Shown: positions 1-8,817, numbered from the stretch's first letter. The stretch is 64,000 bases of DNA from Nocardioides bizhenqiangii (GCF_034661235.1 NZ_CP141059.1:3347501-3411500); one strand, 5' to 3'. The notes: a model not told the origin generated them from the sequence alone. Numbers and translations are program-made.

Positions 1-583
1 GGTCGGCCACGGCCAGCTCCCGGCCGACCATGGCGCCGCCGTCGCTGCCGTGCACGCCGTACGACGAGTAGCCGAGCCGGCGCATCAGCTCGTCGTACGC
101 CCCCGCCACCCGGGCCATCGTCCAGCCGGTGTCGACGACCGGGGTGGACCAGCCGAAGCCGGGCATCGACGGCACGACCACGTGGAAGGCGTCGGAGGCG
201 TTGCCGCCGTGGGCCTCGGGGTTCACCAGCGGGTCGATCATGTCGACGAAGTCGAGCAGCGAGCCCGGGTAGGTGTGGGCCAGCAGCAGCGGCGTCGCGT
301 CCTCGACCTGCGAGCGGATGTGGAGGAAGTGGATCCGCTGGCCGTCGACCTCGGTGACGAAGCCGGGGTGCGCGTTGACCCGCGCCTCCACCTCGCGCCA
401 GTCGAACGACTTCCACTGCTCGACCATGTCCCGCAGGTAGGACTCCGGGGTGCCGTAGTCCCACGAGTCGCCGGGCACGGCCGGCGCGAACCGGGTCCGC
501 TCGAGCCGCGCCCGCAGGTCGTCGAGGTCGGCCTGGGGGACGGTGACGGCGAAGGGGGTGATCTCCTGGTTGGGCTGCGTCAT
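1..583 (-). CDS. Epoxide hydrolase family protein, N-terminal part (cut by window edge)
   Basis: Alpha/beta hydrolase of the epoxide hydrolase family; 194 codons are visible and the C-terminus lies beyond base 1. The start ATG reads MTQPNQEITPF, followed by the typical N-terminal EHN region (about residues 5-110; WDYGTPESYL, MVEQWKSFDWREVEARVN). The nucleophile elbow is HGSDGGAMVG with Asp181 as the probable nucleophile, which fits epoxide hydrolases rather than Ser hydrolases. The catalytic Asp/His pair is not in view. Divergently transcribed from a WYL regulator with a palindrome between them, so that regulator probably controls it. The substrate cannot be told. Confidence 0.88.
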   Translation of the reverse strand, partial: MTQPNQEITPFAVTVPQADLDDLRARLERTRFAPAVPGDSWDYGTPESYLRDMVEQWKSFDWREVEARVNAHPGFVTEVDGQRIHFLHIRSQVEDATPLLLAHTYPGSLLDFVDMIDPLVNPEAHGGNASDAFHVVVPSMPGFGWSTPVVDTGWTMARVAGAYDELMRRLGYSSYGVHGSDGGAMVGRELAVAD

Positions 584-637
584 CGGTCTGCCTTTCGTTG
601 TTCCCTGGTTGGTGAGGACGACGTTATGACCTGTTGC

Positions 638-652
638 GGAACGGTTCGTTCC
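638..652. promoter_or_regulatory. Palindromic operator candidate between hydrolase and WYL regulator
   Basis: GGAACG-GTT-CGTTCC, a perfect 6-bp inverted repeat with a 3-base spacer, lies seven bases before the regulator start and 55 bases before the divergent hydrolase start. A natural autoregulatory site for the HTH protein beside it; function inferred from position only. Confidence 0.5.
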
Positions 653-658
653 TGTTAA

Positions 659-1639
659 ATGGGACTCATGAAGAAAACCTCCGGACGTCTCCTCGAGCTG
701 CTCGGACTGATGCAGGCGCGGGTCGACTGGACCGGCCCCGAGCTCGCCGCGCGGCTCGGCGTCACCGACCGGACCGTGCGCAACGACATCGCCCGGCTCC
801 GCGAGCTGGGCTACCCGGTCGACGCGACGCGGGGACGGGACGGCCACTACCGCCTCGGGGTCGGCGCCAAGCTGCCGCCGCTGCTGCTGGACGACGAGGA
901 GGCCGTCGCCGTCGCCGTGGGCCTCCGCACCGTGACCGGCGTCGCCGGCTTCGAGGAGAGCGGCGGGCGGGCGCTGGCCAAGCTCGAGCACGTGCTGCCC
1001 GACCGGCTGCGCCGCCAGCTGGTCGCACTCCGCGACGCGACCAGCGCGGGCCCGGTCAACACCGACTCCAACGTCGAGGACCCGGAGGTGGACCCGGCCG
1101 TCCTCACCGAGATCGCCGGGGCGATCCGCGACCACCGCGGGCTGCGCGCGTTCTACGGGTCCACAGGGGACGACGAGCGGGTCGAGCTGGAGCCCTACCG
1201 GCTGGTGGGCTGGCAGCGGCGGTGGTACGTCGTCGGCCGCGACCCGGCGACCGGGAGGTGGGCGCCGTACCGCGTCGACTGGCTGACCCTGCGTACGCCC
1301 GGCGGGCGCGGCTTCACCCCGGTGCCGTTCCCGGGCGACCTGACCGAGTTCGTCGTCAGGGAGGTCGCCCGGACCGGGTGGGCGGTCCACGCCCGGATCG
1401 TCGTGGACGCGCCCGCGGACGAGGTCCTCGCCCGGATCAATCCCGCGGTCGGCACCGTGGAGCCGCGCTCTGACGGCAGCAGCGTCCTGGTCACCGGGGG
1501 CGACAGCCTCGAGGTGGTGGCGGTCTGGATCGGCATGCTCGGCCTCGACTTCACCGTCGAGTCACCGGCGGCACTGGTCGACCACCTCGAGGTGCTGGCC
1601 GAGCGCTACGCCGGCGCCGTCGCCGGCAGCGCCCGCTGA
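659..1639 (+). CDS. YafY-type HTH/WYL-domain transcriptional regulator
   Basis: 326-residue DNA-binding regulator. The N-terminus (about residues 5-60) is an HTH_11 winged helix (RLLELLGLMQARVDWTG, LAARLGVTDRTVRNDIARL). The middle and C-terminal parts form the WYL ligand-sensing module (EPYRLVGWQRRWYVVGRD, about residues 180-205) and a WCX extension. WYL proteins respond to small ligands or nucleic acids; no ligand can be deduced. A second ATG lies at 668 (MKKTSGRLLELL) and could be the true start. Divergent from the epoxide hydrolase; likely its regulator and autoregulated through the 638-652 palindrome. Confidence 0.9.
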   Translation: MGLMKKTSGRLLELLGLMQARVDWTGPELAARLGVTDRTVRNDIARLRELGYPVDATRGRDGHYRLGVGAKLPPLLLDDEEAVAVAVGLRTVTGVAGFEESGGRALAKLEHVLPDRLRRQLVALRDATSAGPVNTDSNVEDPEVDPAVLTEIAGAIRDHRGLRAFYGSTGDDERVELEPYRLVGWQRRWYVVGRDPATGRWAPYRVDWLTLRTPGGRGFTPVPFPGDLTEFVVREVARTGWAVHARIVVDAPADEVLARINPAVGTVEPRSDGSSVLVTGGDSLEVVAVWIGMLGLDFTVESPAALVDHLEVLAERYAGAVAGSAR

Positions 1640-1696
1640 TCCGGCCCGCCGAATACTCGGGTGTCCGCTGTCCACGGTGCGACATAGGGTCGCGAC

Positions 1697-3367
1697 ATGA
1701 CCCGACCCGTCGACACCCGGACCGATCAGTACGTCGAGGAAGTCGTCGCCCTCGACCCGCTCACTGCGACCTTCGCCGGCATCGCCGGCCACGACGACAA
1801 GCTGCCCGACCTGTCGCCGGCGGGCTACGACGCCCGCGAGGAGCTCAACCGCCGGGCGCTGGCCGAGGTGCGCGCGCTCGAGCCGACCGACGAGCGTGAG
1901 CAGGTCGCCAAGGACGCGTTCCTGGAGCGGGTCGGGCTCGAGGTGGAGAAGGCCGAAGCGGGGTTCGAGCGCTCCGCGTTCTCGGTGATCAGCAGCGCGG
2001 TCCACGGGGTGCGCGAGGTGTTCGACCTGATGGCGACCGACACCGACGAGGACTGGCAGACCATCGGCGACCGGCTGGCCGCGGTCCCGGCTGCGGTCGC
2101 CGGCTACCGCGAGACGCTCGACGCCGAGGCGGCCGCGGGCAGGGTGTCCGCGCGCCGGCAGTACGTCGAGGTGGCCAGCCAGATCCGCGGGTGGACCGGC
2201 CAGGAGGGGGCGAGCGGCGACTACTTCGGCAACCTCGTCGCGGAGGCGCCCGAGGGGCTGCGCGACCGGCTGGCCTCGGTCGCGGCGGCGGCCTCGGCGT
2301 CGTACGCCGACTTCGGGCGTTACGCCGAGACCGAGCTGGCGCCGCGCGGCCGTGACGTCGACGGCGTCGGTCGTGAGCAGTACGCGCTGGAGTCCCGCTA
2401 CTTCCTCGGCGCCGAGGTCGACCTGGAGGAGACCTACCGCTGGGGCTGGGAGGAGCTCAAGCGGATCGAGGACGACATGGCGTCGACCGCGCAGCGGATC
2501 GTCTCCGGCGGCACGATCGACGACGCGGTCAAGGCACTCGACCTCGACCCGGCGCGCGACTGCGGCAGCCGCGAGGCGTTCGAGGCGTGGATGCAGGAGA
2601 AGGCCGACACGATCCTCGCCAGCTTCGACGGCATGCACTTCGACATCGCCGAGCCGATCCGCACGATCGCGTGCAAGGTGGCGCCGATCAACGACGGCGG
2701 AGCGTGGTACACGCCGCCCTCCGAGGACTTCTCGCGGCCCGGCACCATGTGGTTCTCCTTCACCGACGACCACGACCTCTACTCGAAGTGGAGGGAGACC
2801 ACGACCGTCTTCCACGAGGGCGTGCCCGGCCACCACCTCCAGTGCGCCCAGGTCGTGCACCGCGCCGACCTGCTCAACCGCTGGCAGCGGCTGATGTGCT
2901 GGGTCAGCGGCCACGGCGAGGGATGGGCGCTCTACTCCGAGCGACTGATGGACGAGCTCGGCTACTTCGACGACCCCGGCGACCGGCTGGGCTTCCTCGA
3001 CATGCAGGGCTTCCGGGCGGCGCGGGTGATCGTCGACATCGGCGTCCACCTCGGCCTGACCATCCCCGCCGACAACCCGTACGGCTGGCGACCCGGTGAG
3101 GTCTGGGACGGCGAGAAGGTCTACGAGTTCATGCGCGCCCACTCGCGGATGGAGGACGGCCAGCTCGGCTTCGAGGTCAACCGCTACCTCGGGTGGCCGG
3201 GGCAGGCGCCGTCCTACAAGGTCGGCGAGCGGATCTGGTTGCAGGCGCGCGACGAGGTCAAGGCCCGCAAGGGCGCCGGCTTCGACCTCAAGGAGTTCCA
3301 CACCGCAGCCCTCAACCTCGGCTCGATCGGGCTCGACCCGCTGAAGGCAGCGCTCGGGAGGCTGTGA
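1697..3367 (+). CDS. DUF885 family protein, probable zinc metallopeptidase
   Basis: 556 residues, full length for DUF885. The motif FHEGVPGHHLQ holds the HExxx-H type metal ligands (H373, E374, H379), and the downstream GHGEGWALYSERL motif is characteristic of the family. No signal peptide, so cytoplasmic. Members are thought to be peptidases or carboxypeptidases, but substrates are mostly unknown. TAGGGT at 1685-1690 stands six bases before the ATG with no Shine-Dalgarno between, so the mRNA is probably leaderless. The next gene follows after seven bases and is likely co-transcribed. Confidence 0.88.
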   Translation: MTRPVDTRTDQYVEEVVALDPLTATFAGIAGHDDKLPDLSPAGYDAREELNRRALAEVRALEPTDEREQVAKDAFLERVGLEVEKAEAGFERSAFSVISSAVHGVREVFDLMATDTDEDWQTIGDRLAAVPAAVAGYRETLDAEAAAGRVSARRQYVEVASQIRGWTGQEGASGDYFGNLVAEAPEGLRDRLASVAAAASASYADFGRYAETELAPRGRDVDGVGREQYALESRYFLGAEVDLEETYRWGWEELKRIEDDMASTAQRIVSGGTIDDAVKALDLDPARDCGSREAFEAWMQEKADTILASFDGMHFDIAEPIRTIACKVAPINDGGAWYTPPSEDFSRPGTMWFSFTDDHDLYSKWRETTTVFHEGVPGHHLQCAQVVHRADLLNRWQRLMCWVSGHGEGWALYSERLMDELGYFDDPGDRLGFLDMQGFRAARVIVDIGVHLGLTIPADNPYGWRPGEVWDGEKVYEFMRAHSRMEDGQLGFEVNRYLGWPGQAPSYKVGERIWLQARDEVKARKGAGFDLKEFHTAALNLGSIGLDPLKAALGRL

Positions 3368-3374
3368 GCCGCTC

Positions 3375-4457
3375 GTGATCACGATCGATCGCGACCAGGC
3401 GCTGCGGATCGCGGTCCGTGCGCAGCTGCTCGACGCCTACCGGCCCGAGTCGCTGGTCGCGATGGTCGACCACCTCACGCTGCTCCAGATCGACCCCACC
3501 GCAGCGATCGCGCCCAACGTCGACCTCGTGTCGTGGTCGCGGCTCGGGGTGGGCTACGACCACTCCGACCTGCGGTTCGCGCTCGAGGAGGAGCGCTCGC
3601 TGGTCGAGCACTCGTCCTACGTCCGGCCGATGGACGACATCGGCCTGGTGCTCGCCACCGCCTCCGACCGGCTGCACCCGAGCGCGCTGGGGTGGATCGA
3701 CGCCAACGCCGGCTTCCGCGCCGACGTGATCGGGCTGCTCGCCGCCGAGGGACCGTTGACCGCCGCCGAGGTGCCCGACACCGCGCAGGTGCCGTGGAAG
3801 TCGTCGGGCTGGACCAACGACAAGAACGTCGACCGGATGCTGGAGCTGCTGTGCCGCACCGGCGACGTCGCGATCAGCGGCCGGCGCGGCAAGCTCCGCA
3901 CCTGGGACGTGCCCGAGCGGGTCTATCCGGCCGACCTCGACATCCCGTCGTACGACGAGGCGCGGGTGCTGCTCGACGCGCGGCGACTCGCCTCCCTCGG
4001 GATCGCCCGGTCGACGTCGAAGGTCCAGGGCGAGGAGATCGGCGCCGCCGGCCTCGGTGAGCCGGTCGTCGTCGACGGGATCGACGGCGAGTGGCGGGTC
4101 GACGCCGACGCACTGGCCGCGATCGACGATCCCTTCGAGCCGCGCACCGCCCTGCTGTCGCCGCACGACCGGCTGGTCTACGACCGCGACCGGGCGCTGG
4201 CGCTCTTCGACTTCGAGTACGTCCTGGAGATGTACAAGCCGGCGGCCAAGCGGCGCTGGGGCTACTTCGCACTGCCGATCCTCCACGGCGACCGGCTGGT
4301 CGGGAAGCTCGACGCCAAGGCCGACCGCAAGGCGGGCGTGCTCCGGGTGTTCGCGGTGCACGAGGACTTCCCCTGGGAGCCCGAGATCGGCGACGCCGTC
4401 GACGCCGAGGTCGAGGCACTGGCCACGTGGCTCGGGTGCGAGGTCGTGCGAGGCTAG
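3375..4457 (+). CDS. YcaQ/AlkZ-type winged-helix DNA glycosylase (HTH_42 family)
   Basis: 360 residues matching the winged-helix DNA glycosylase superfamily that unhooks interstrand crosslinks (YcaQ) or removes bulky alkyl lesions (AlkZ). The QxD catalytic motif is present as Q38-I-D40 (LLQIDP). C-terminal signature RVYP, LLSPHDRLVYDRDRALALFDFEY, MYKPAAKRRWGYF and LPILHGDRLVGKLDAKADR are all typical. GTG start chosen because it opens directly on MITIDRDQALRIA. Sits seven bases behind the DUF885 gene. Repair role inferred from family; substrate class undetermined. Confidence 0.85.
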   Translation: MITIDRDQALRIAVRAQLLDAYRPESLVAMVDHLTLLQIDPTAAIAPNVDLVSWSRLGVGYDHSDLRFALEEERSLVEHSSYVRPMDDIGLVLATASDRLHPSALGWIDANAGFRADVIGLLAAEGPLTAAEVPDTAQVPWKSSGWTNDKNVDRMLELLCRTGDVAISGRRGKLRTWDVPERVYPADLDIPSYDEARVLLDARRLASLGIARSTSKVQGEEIGAAGLGEPVVVDGIDGEWRVDADALAAIDDPFEPRTALLSPHDRLVYDRDRALALFDFEYVLEMYKPAAKRRWGYFALPILHGDRLVGKLDAKADRKAGVLRVFAVHEDFPWEPEIGDAVDAEVEALATWLGCEVVRG

Positions 4458-4468
4458 GACCGCGCGGG

Positions 4469-5665
4469 TCAGCGGGCAGCGATCGCCTGCCAGGTCGCGC
4501 CTCCGTCGGTCGAGCTGAACAGGCGGTCGTCGACGGCGACCAGGAGGGTCGGCCCGCCGTCGGTGTCGACCACGTCGACCAGCGTCGAGTCGTCGGCATC
4601 GGTCGCCTCCGGCGCGGAGGAGGGGACCAGCTCCAGGCGGCCCTCGGCCCAGCGGTAGACACCCGACTCCCGGGGTCGTTCGTCGCCCCAGATGTCGCCG
4701 AGGAAGCGGATCTCCCCGTCGACCGTCCAGGCTGCGGAGACCGTCGCCAGCTCTCCGTCGTACGCCGTCTCGGTGAACGCCCCGCCGTCGGCCGGGAGGG
4801 TCAGGACAGAGCCGAGCGGCTTGATCGGTTTGCGGCCCGTGGAGACCGCGATGACGTGGGACGCGCCGGCCTTGGTCGGGACGACGTGGTTGAGGCTGTC
4901 CCAGGCCATCTCGAACGTCGCTGAATACCAGCTGGCACCGCCGTCGTCGGACCAGTGGTAGGTCGTCTCGTCGACCTCACCGCCCGACACGTGGGTCGAG
5001 ATGGCGCTGAGGCGGCCGCCGTAGAACTCGACGTCGTAGAGCCCGGCAGGGTTTGGCACGGGGTGCGCGGTGGCGGTCGCCGGGTCGACCGCGAAGAGTC
5101 CATCGCTCATGGCGACCGGGAACTCGCCGTCGGCGACCGGAGCCTCTGCACCGGCGACCTCGACCCGGGTCCACTTGCCTCCCGCGCCAGCGACCCACAG
5201 CTCGGACATTGCTTCGTCACGGACGAGAAACCGATCACCAGCGGCGAAGACCTCGCCAGGAATGGGCAGCCGCGCCAGGTGGCGGGTGCCGTAGCCGTCG
5301 GCGCTGACGGCCAGTCCCGACTGCTCGCGGTCGGCTGTCCGCCAGAACACCGCGGTCGCACCGTCCTCGGTGACCGCCGCATCGCCGATGAAGGCACTCG
5401 GGGCGTCCACGAACCGGTCCAGCGCGCTGCCGGTCGACGGATCGTCCTCGATCACCGTCGTCGGCGAACTGGGCGCGGGCTGCGGAGCGGTGCTCTCGCC
5501 GGGACCGAGGAGCTGTACCCCGCCGACGATCGCTGCGACCGCGAGCCCGGCCGTACCCACGGTGAGTGCGTGCCGTCGGTTGCGCTGCTGTCGGCCGCGG
5601 GCGAGGACGTCGTCGAAGCTGGGCACGGCCGCGGCGTCTGCGGCAGCGTGCGCGATGTCATGCAT
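4469..5665 (-). CDS. Membrane-anchored protein with BNR/Asp-box-like extracellular domain, probable anti-sigma partner
   Basis: 398 residues: a short cytoplasmic N-terminus (1-34, MHDIAHAAADAAAV), one membrane helix (about 35-53, LTVGTAGLAVAAIVGGVQLL), a Pro/Ser-rich linker and a large exported domain. The exported part has Asp-box-like repeats (YHWSDDGGASWYSATF, LFSSTDGGATWQAI), as in beta-propellers of the sialidase/photosystem assembly type. Its ATG overlaps the 3' end of the ECF sigma gene by eight bases, the usual arrangement for a sigma/anti-sigma pair. No zinc-type anti-sigma motif is seen, so the anti-sigma role is contextual. Confidence 0.7.
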   Translation of the reverse strand: MHDIAHAAADAAAVPSFDDVLARGRQQRNRRHALTVGTAGLAVAAIVGGVQLLGPGESTAPQPAPSSPTTVIEDDPSTGSALDRFVDAPSAFIGDAAVTEDGATAVFWRTADREQSGLAVSADGYGTRHLARLPIPGEVFAAGDRFLVRDEAMSELWVAGAGGKWTRVEVAGAEAPVADGEFPVAMSDGLFAVDPATATAHPVPNPAGLYDVEFYGGRLSAISTHVSGGEVDETTYHWSDDGGASWYSATFEMAWDSLNHVVPTKAGASHVIAVSTGRKPIKPLGSVLTLPADGGAFTETAYDGELATVSAAWTVDGEIRFLGDIWGDERPRESGVYRWAEGRLELVPSSAPEATDADDSTLVDVVDTDGGPTLLVAVDDRLFSSTDGGATWQAIAAR

Positions 5666-6170
5666 GGGAACCTCCGAAGACTTCCTTGGTCCCGAGCGCT
5701 GTGGCGAGTGCGGCGCGGCCGCGGTTGAGCCGGGCCTTGACGGTGCCGACCGGCACCCCGAGCGTCGCGGCGACCTCGGCGACCGGCAGGTCCGCCAGGT
5801 AGTGCAACGCGAGCGTCTCCCGCTGGTGCTCCGGCAGCGAACGCAGCGCGGCGACGAGTGCCATCCGGTCGTCGCTCAGGTCGGGCCGGTGGGTCGGATC
5901 CGTGGCAGTCGCGCGGCCGAGCAGCCGCTCGCCGAGCTTCCCGCGCCGGTGGCGGGACCGGGCGACGTTCACCGCGACCGTGCGCAGCCACGCCTCAGGG
6001 TTGTCGAGCCGCTCGAAGGTGCGGCGCTTGCTCACCGCCCGCGCGAAGGCCTCGGCAACCACGTCCTCCGCCTCCGAGAGGTCGCCGCAGACGCCGTACA
6101 GCTGGCCGACCAGGCGCCGGTACGACGCGTCGAAGCAGCGCTGGATCGGATCCTCCGACTCCCCGCCCAC
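5658..6170 (-). CDS. ECF-type RNA polymerase sigma factor (SigE-like)
   Basis: 170 residues with sigma region 2 (CFDASYRRLVGQLYGVCGD, EAEDVVAEAFARAVSKR, NPEAWLRTVAVNVARSRHRR; about 10-75) and region 4 (LPEHQRETLALHYLADLPV, VAATLGVPVGTVKARLNRGR; about 110-155). Typical length for an ECF sigma factor. The GTG start is preceded by a strong GGAGGAGG ribosome binding site. Translationally coupled to the membrane protein that follows, which probably holds it inactive until an outside signal arrives. The target promoter set is unknown. Confidence 0.92.
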   Translation of the reverse strand: MGGESEDPIQRCFDASYRRLVGQLYGVCGDLSEAEDVVAEAFARAVSKRRTFERLDNPEAWLRTVAVNVARSRHRRGKLGERLLGRATATDPTHRPDLSDDRMALVAALRSLPEHQRETLALHYLADLPVAEVAATLGVPVGTVKARLNRGRAALATALGTKEVFGGSHA

Positions 6171-6252
6171 GGCACCTCCTCCGGTGTTGTCTCACCCCTA
6201 CGACCCGCGAGGGGCCGCGAAGGTTGCCCGGCGGCCGGTTTAGTCTCCTGGC

Positions 6253-6849
6253 GTGCCGACCTTCGTGCTCGCGTCCGCGTCCCCCGCCCGGCTGAAAACC
6301 CTCCGCAACGCCGGCATCGAGCCGACCGTCATCGTGTCGGGTGTCGACGAGTCGCAGGCCGACGGGCTGCCGCCGTTCGAGATGGCGCTCCAGCTGGCCG
6401 AGCTCAAGTGTGCGGCGGTCGCGGAGCGCGACCCGCTGCCGGAGGGCGCGCTGGTGCTCGGCTGCGACTCGGTCCTCGAGCTCGACGGCCAGGCGCTCGG
6501 GAAGCCGGCCGACGACGCTGACGCCGTACGCCGCTGGCAGGCGATGCGGGGTGGCTCCGGCGTGCTCTACACCGGGCACTGCCTGCGCGACACCGCCACC
6601 GGGCGGGTGGCAGCGGCCACCGCTTCGACCACCGTCTTCTTCGCCGACGTCTCCGACGCCGAGATCGACGCGTACGTCGCGACCGGCGAGCCGCTGCACG
6701 TCGCCGGTGCGTTCACTGTCGACGGCCTGGGCGGAGCCTTCGTCACCGGCATCGAGGGAGACCACCACAACGTGGTCGGCGTCAGCCTGCCCCTGCTCCG
6801 CGACCTGGTCCTCGAGCTCGGCCACTCCTGGACCGACCTCTGGAGGTGA
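6253..6849 (+). CDS. maf: Maf-family nucleotide pyrophosphatase
   Basis: 198 residues. The SASPARLKTL signature at residues 8-17 is the Maf substrate-binding motif (S-x-S-x-x-R). Conserved VLGCDSVLELDGQALGKP and YVATGEPLHVAGAF segments follow. Maf proteins hydrolyse non-canonical or modified nucleoside triphosphates to monophosphates and were first linked to septum inhibition. GTG start at 6253; TAGTCT at 6241-6246 sits six bases upstream, suggesting a leaderless transcript. Divergent from the ECF sigma gene. Confidence 0.9.
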   Translation: MPTFVLASASPARLKTLRNAGIEPTVIVSGVDESQADGLPPFEMALQLAELKCAAVAERDPLPEGALVLGCDSVLELDGQALGKPADDADAVRRWQAMRGGSGVLYTGHCLRDTATGRVAAATASTTVFFADVSDAEIDAYVATGEPLHVAGAFTVDGLGGAFVTGIEGDHHNVVGVSLPLLRDLVLELGHSWTDLWR

Positions 6850-6907
6850 CCCGTCGGTCGAGGAGCTCGCGCAGCGAGCGTCTGAACCGCCGGTGGTCGA
6901 GAATCGG

Positions 6908-8113
6908 CTACTCGACGGGGAGGCCGAGCCCGCGGGCGATGAGCATCCGCTGGACCTCGGAGGTGCCCTCGCCGATCTCGAGGATCTTGGCGTCGCGGTA
7001 GAACCGGGCGACGGCGTACTCCTCCATGAAGCCGTAGCCGCCGAAGACCTGGGTGGCGATCCGGGTGGCGGTGACGGCCGACTCTGAGGAGTAGAGCTTG
7101 GCGATCGAGGCGGCGTGCTTGAAGTCCTTCATGCTCGGGCCGCCGGGGGCGCCCATGGCGTCCTTCATCGCGGCCGCCTTGTAGGTCAGCAGCCGGGAGG
7201 CGTGGAGCATCACCTCGAGGTCGGCGATCTGGAAGGCGACCCCCTGCTTGCGGCCGATCGGGCCACCGAAGGTCTGCCGCTCGCCGGCGTACTCGACGCA
7301 GAGGTCGACGCACGCCTGGATCAGGCCGACCGCCAGCGCGGCGATCGCCACCCGGCCGTCGTCGAGGATGGCGAGGAACTGGGCGAAGCCGCGGCCACGC
7401 TCGCCGAGGAGGTGGTCGGCAGGCACCCGGCAGTCCTCGAACGACAGCGGGTGGGTGTCGGAGATGTGCCAGCCGAGCTTGTCGTACGCCGGCTCGGCGG
7501 TGAAGCCGGGCGTCCCGGCCGGGACGACGATCGCGGAGATCTCGGGCGAGCCGTCCTCGCGAGCGCCGGTTCGGGCGGTGACGGTCACCAGCGAGGTGAT
7601 CGACGACCCGGAGTTGGTGATGAACTGCTTGCTGCCGTTGAGGACCCACTCCCCCGACGCAGGGTCGACCTCGGCCCGGGTGCGGGTCGCGCCGGCGTCG
7701 GAGCCGGCGCCGGGCTCGGTCAGGCCGAAGGCGGCCAGGCGCTGACCGGAGACCAGGTCCGGCAGCCAGGCCTGCTTCTGCTCCTCGGTGCCGTAGCTGA
7801 GGATCGGGTTGATGCCGAGGCCGACACCGGCCTCGAGGGTGATGCCCATCGACTGGTCGACGCGGCCGAGCTCCTCGATGGCGAGGCAGAGCGACGTGAA
7901 CGGGCCGTCCTCCGGCGCCAGCCCGGCGCCGCCGTACTCCTCCGGCGCGACCAGCCCGAAGAGCCCGAGGTCGCCCATCTGCTGCACGACGTCGGCCGGG
8001 AAGTGGTGGTCCTTGTCCCACTTCGCGACGTGCGGCGCGATCGCGGTCGCTGCGAAGTCGCGGACGGTACGGCGGAACTCCTCGTGCTCACGGGACAGCT
8101 GGAACGACGTCAT
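6908..8113 (-). CDS. Acyl-CoA dehydrogenase
   Basis: FAD-dependent enzyme of 401 residues. N-terminal helical domain (FQLSREHEEFRRTVRDFA), middle beta domain (AFGLTEPGAGSDAGATRT, FITNSGSS) and C-terminal helical domain (YGGYGFMEEYAVARFYRDAK, EIGEGTSEVQ, the latter carrying the likely catalytic Glu). Oxidises an acyl-CoA at the alpha-beta bond; chain or branch specificity cannot be read. An in-frame ATG three codons upstream (8122) is possible; MTSFQLS is the usual family start. A perfect GTTAAC palindrome lies upstream. The gene ends GTC GAG TAG, with the stop inside a dispersed-repeat-like sequence. Confidence 0.93.
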   Translation of the reverse strand: MTSFQLSREHEEFRRTVRDFAATAIAPHVAKWDKDHHFPADVVQQMGDLGLFGLVAPEEYGGAGLAPEDGPFTSLCLAIEELGRVDQSMGITLEAGVGLGINPILSYGTEEQKQAWLPDLVSGQRLAAFGLTEPGAGSDAGATRTRAEVDPASGEWVLNGSKQFITNSGSSITSLVTVTARTGAREDGSPEISAIVVPAGTPGFTAEPAYDKLGWHISDTHPLSFEDCRVPADHLLGERGRGFAQFLAILDDGRVAIAALAVGLIQACVDLCVEYAGERQTFGGPIGRKQGVAFQIADLEVMLHASRLLTYKAAAMKDAMGAPGGPSMKDFKHAASIAKLYSSESAVTATRIATQVFGGYGFMEEYAVARFYRDAKILEIGEGTSEVQRMLIARGLGLPVE

Positions 8114-8134
8114 GGTCCGCATCGTAACCCGCGA

Positions 8135-8152
8135 GGTTAACGATTGTTAACC
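8135..8152. promoter_or_regulatory. GGTTAAC-N4-GTTAACC palindrome upstream of acyl-CoA dehydrogenase
   Basis: Perfect 7-bp inverted repeat around GATT, the AT-richest stretch in the neighbourhood, between two minus-strand genes and just before the acyl-CoA dehydrogenase. The symmetry is typical of TetR-family operators that control fatty or branched acyl-CoA catabolism. No regulator gene is adjacent, so it would act in trans. Confidence 0.55.
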
Positions 8153-8169
8153 AGCGCGGTCCGCCAGCT

Positions 8170-8817
8170 TCAGCGGACCACCTTCCAGTTGAAGTTGGGT
8201 GTCCCCACCGCCCCGATCACCCGCAACCAGGCCGGCATCAGCCACTCGACGCCGCGCGCCGTCGTCACGTCGCCCAGGTCGAGGATGTCTGTGTGCCCGA
8301 GCTCGCGGAGCAGGCCGGCAACCGTCTCATTCGCAGAGGGGTCGTCGCCGGAGAGGAAGACCGTTCCGGGATCGGGCAGCTGCTCGGGGTGCGCCATCAC
8401 GGCGGCGGTCATCGTGTTGAGCGACTTGACCACCAGCGCCGCGGGGAACGCGCGCTGGACCTGCTCCGCCATCGAGTCGTCCTGCGGGAAGCTGATCAAC
8501 GGCGGGAAGCCGGCCGAGAAGTCCAGGCCGTTGGACACGTCGATCACGACCTTGCCGCCCAGCTCGCCCGCCTGGCCGAGCACGTCGAGCGTCACCGCGC
8601 CGCTCGTCGCGTTGATCACGACCGGAGCCGGCTCCGCGGCGTCGGCGAAGGTGGCGAGGCCGACGTCCGGGTGATCGGCCGCCCAGTCGGCGTACTCCTC
8701 CTTGGCGCCGGTGGCGCCGGGATCACGGGTGCCGACGGTGACGTCGTGGCCGAGCTCGGCCAGACGACCGGACAACGCTCGGCCTACCGCGCCGGTGCCG
8801 AGGACTGCGATCTTCAT
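8170..8817 (-). CDS. NADPH-dependent F420 reductase-like / NAD(P)-binding protein
   Basis: 215 residues with an N-terminal Rossmann fold (MKIAVLGTGAVGRALSGRLAELG, GxGxxG) and the NADPH-type arginine in VGTRDP. Length and motifs (VVKSLNTM, VFLSGDDPSA) match the F420H2:NADP+ oxidoreductase-like family. That enzyme exchanges hydride between coenzyme F420 and NADP+, but many relatives have other or unknown roles, so the specific reaction is not certain. Single gene, 47 bases upstream of the acyl-CoA dehydrogenase on the same strand. Confidence 0.82.
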   Translation of the reverse strand: MKIAVLGTGAVGRALSGRLAELGHDVTVGTRDPGATGAKEEYADWAADHPDVGLATFADAAEPAPVVINATSGAVTLDVLGQAGELGGKVVIDVSNGLDFSAGFPPLISFPQDDSMAEQVQRAFPAALVVKSLNTMTAAVMAHPEQLPDPGTVFLSGDDPSANETVAGLLRELGHTDILDLGDVTTARGVEWLMPAWLRVIGAVGTPNFNWKVVR

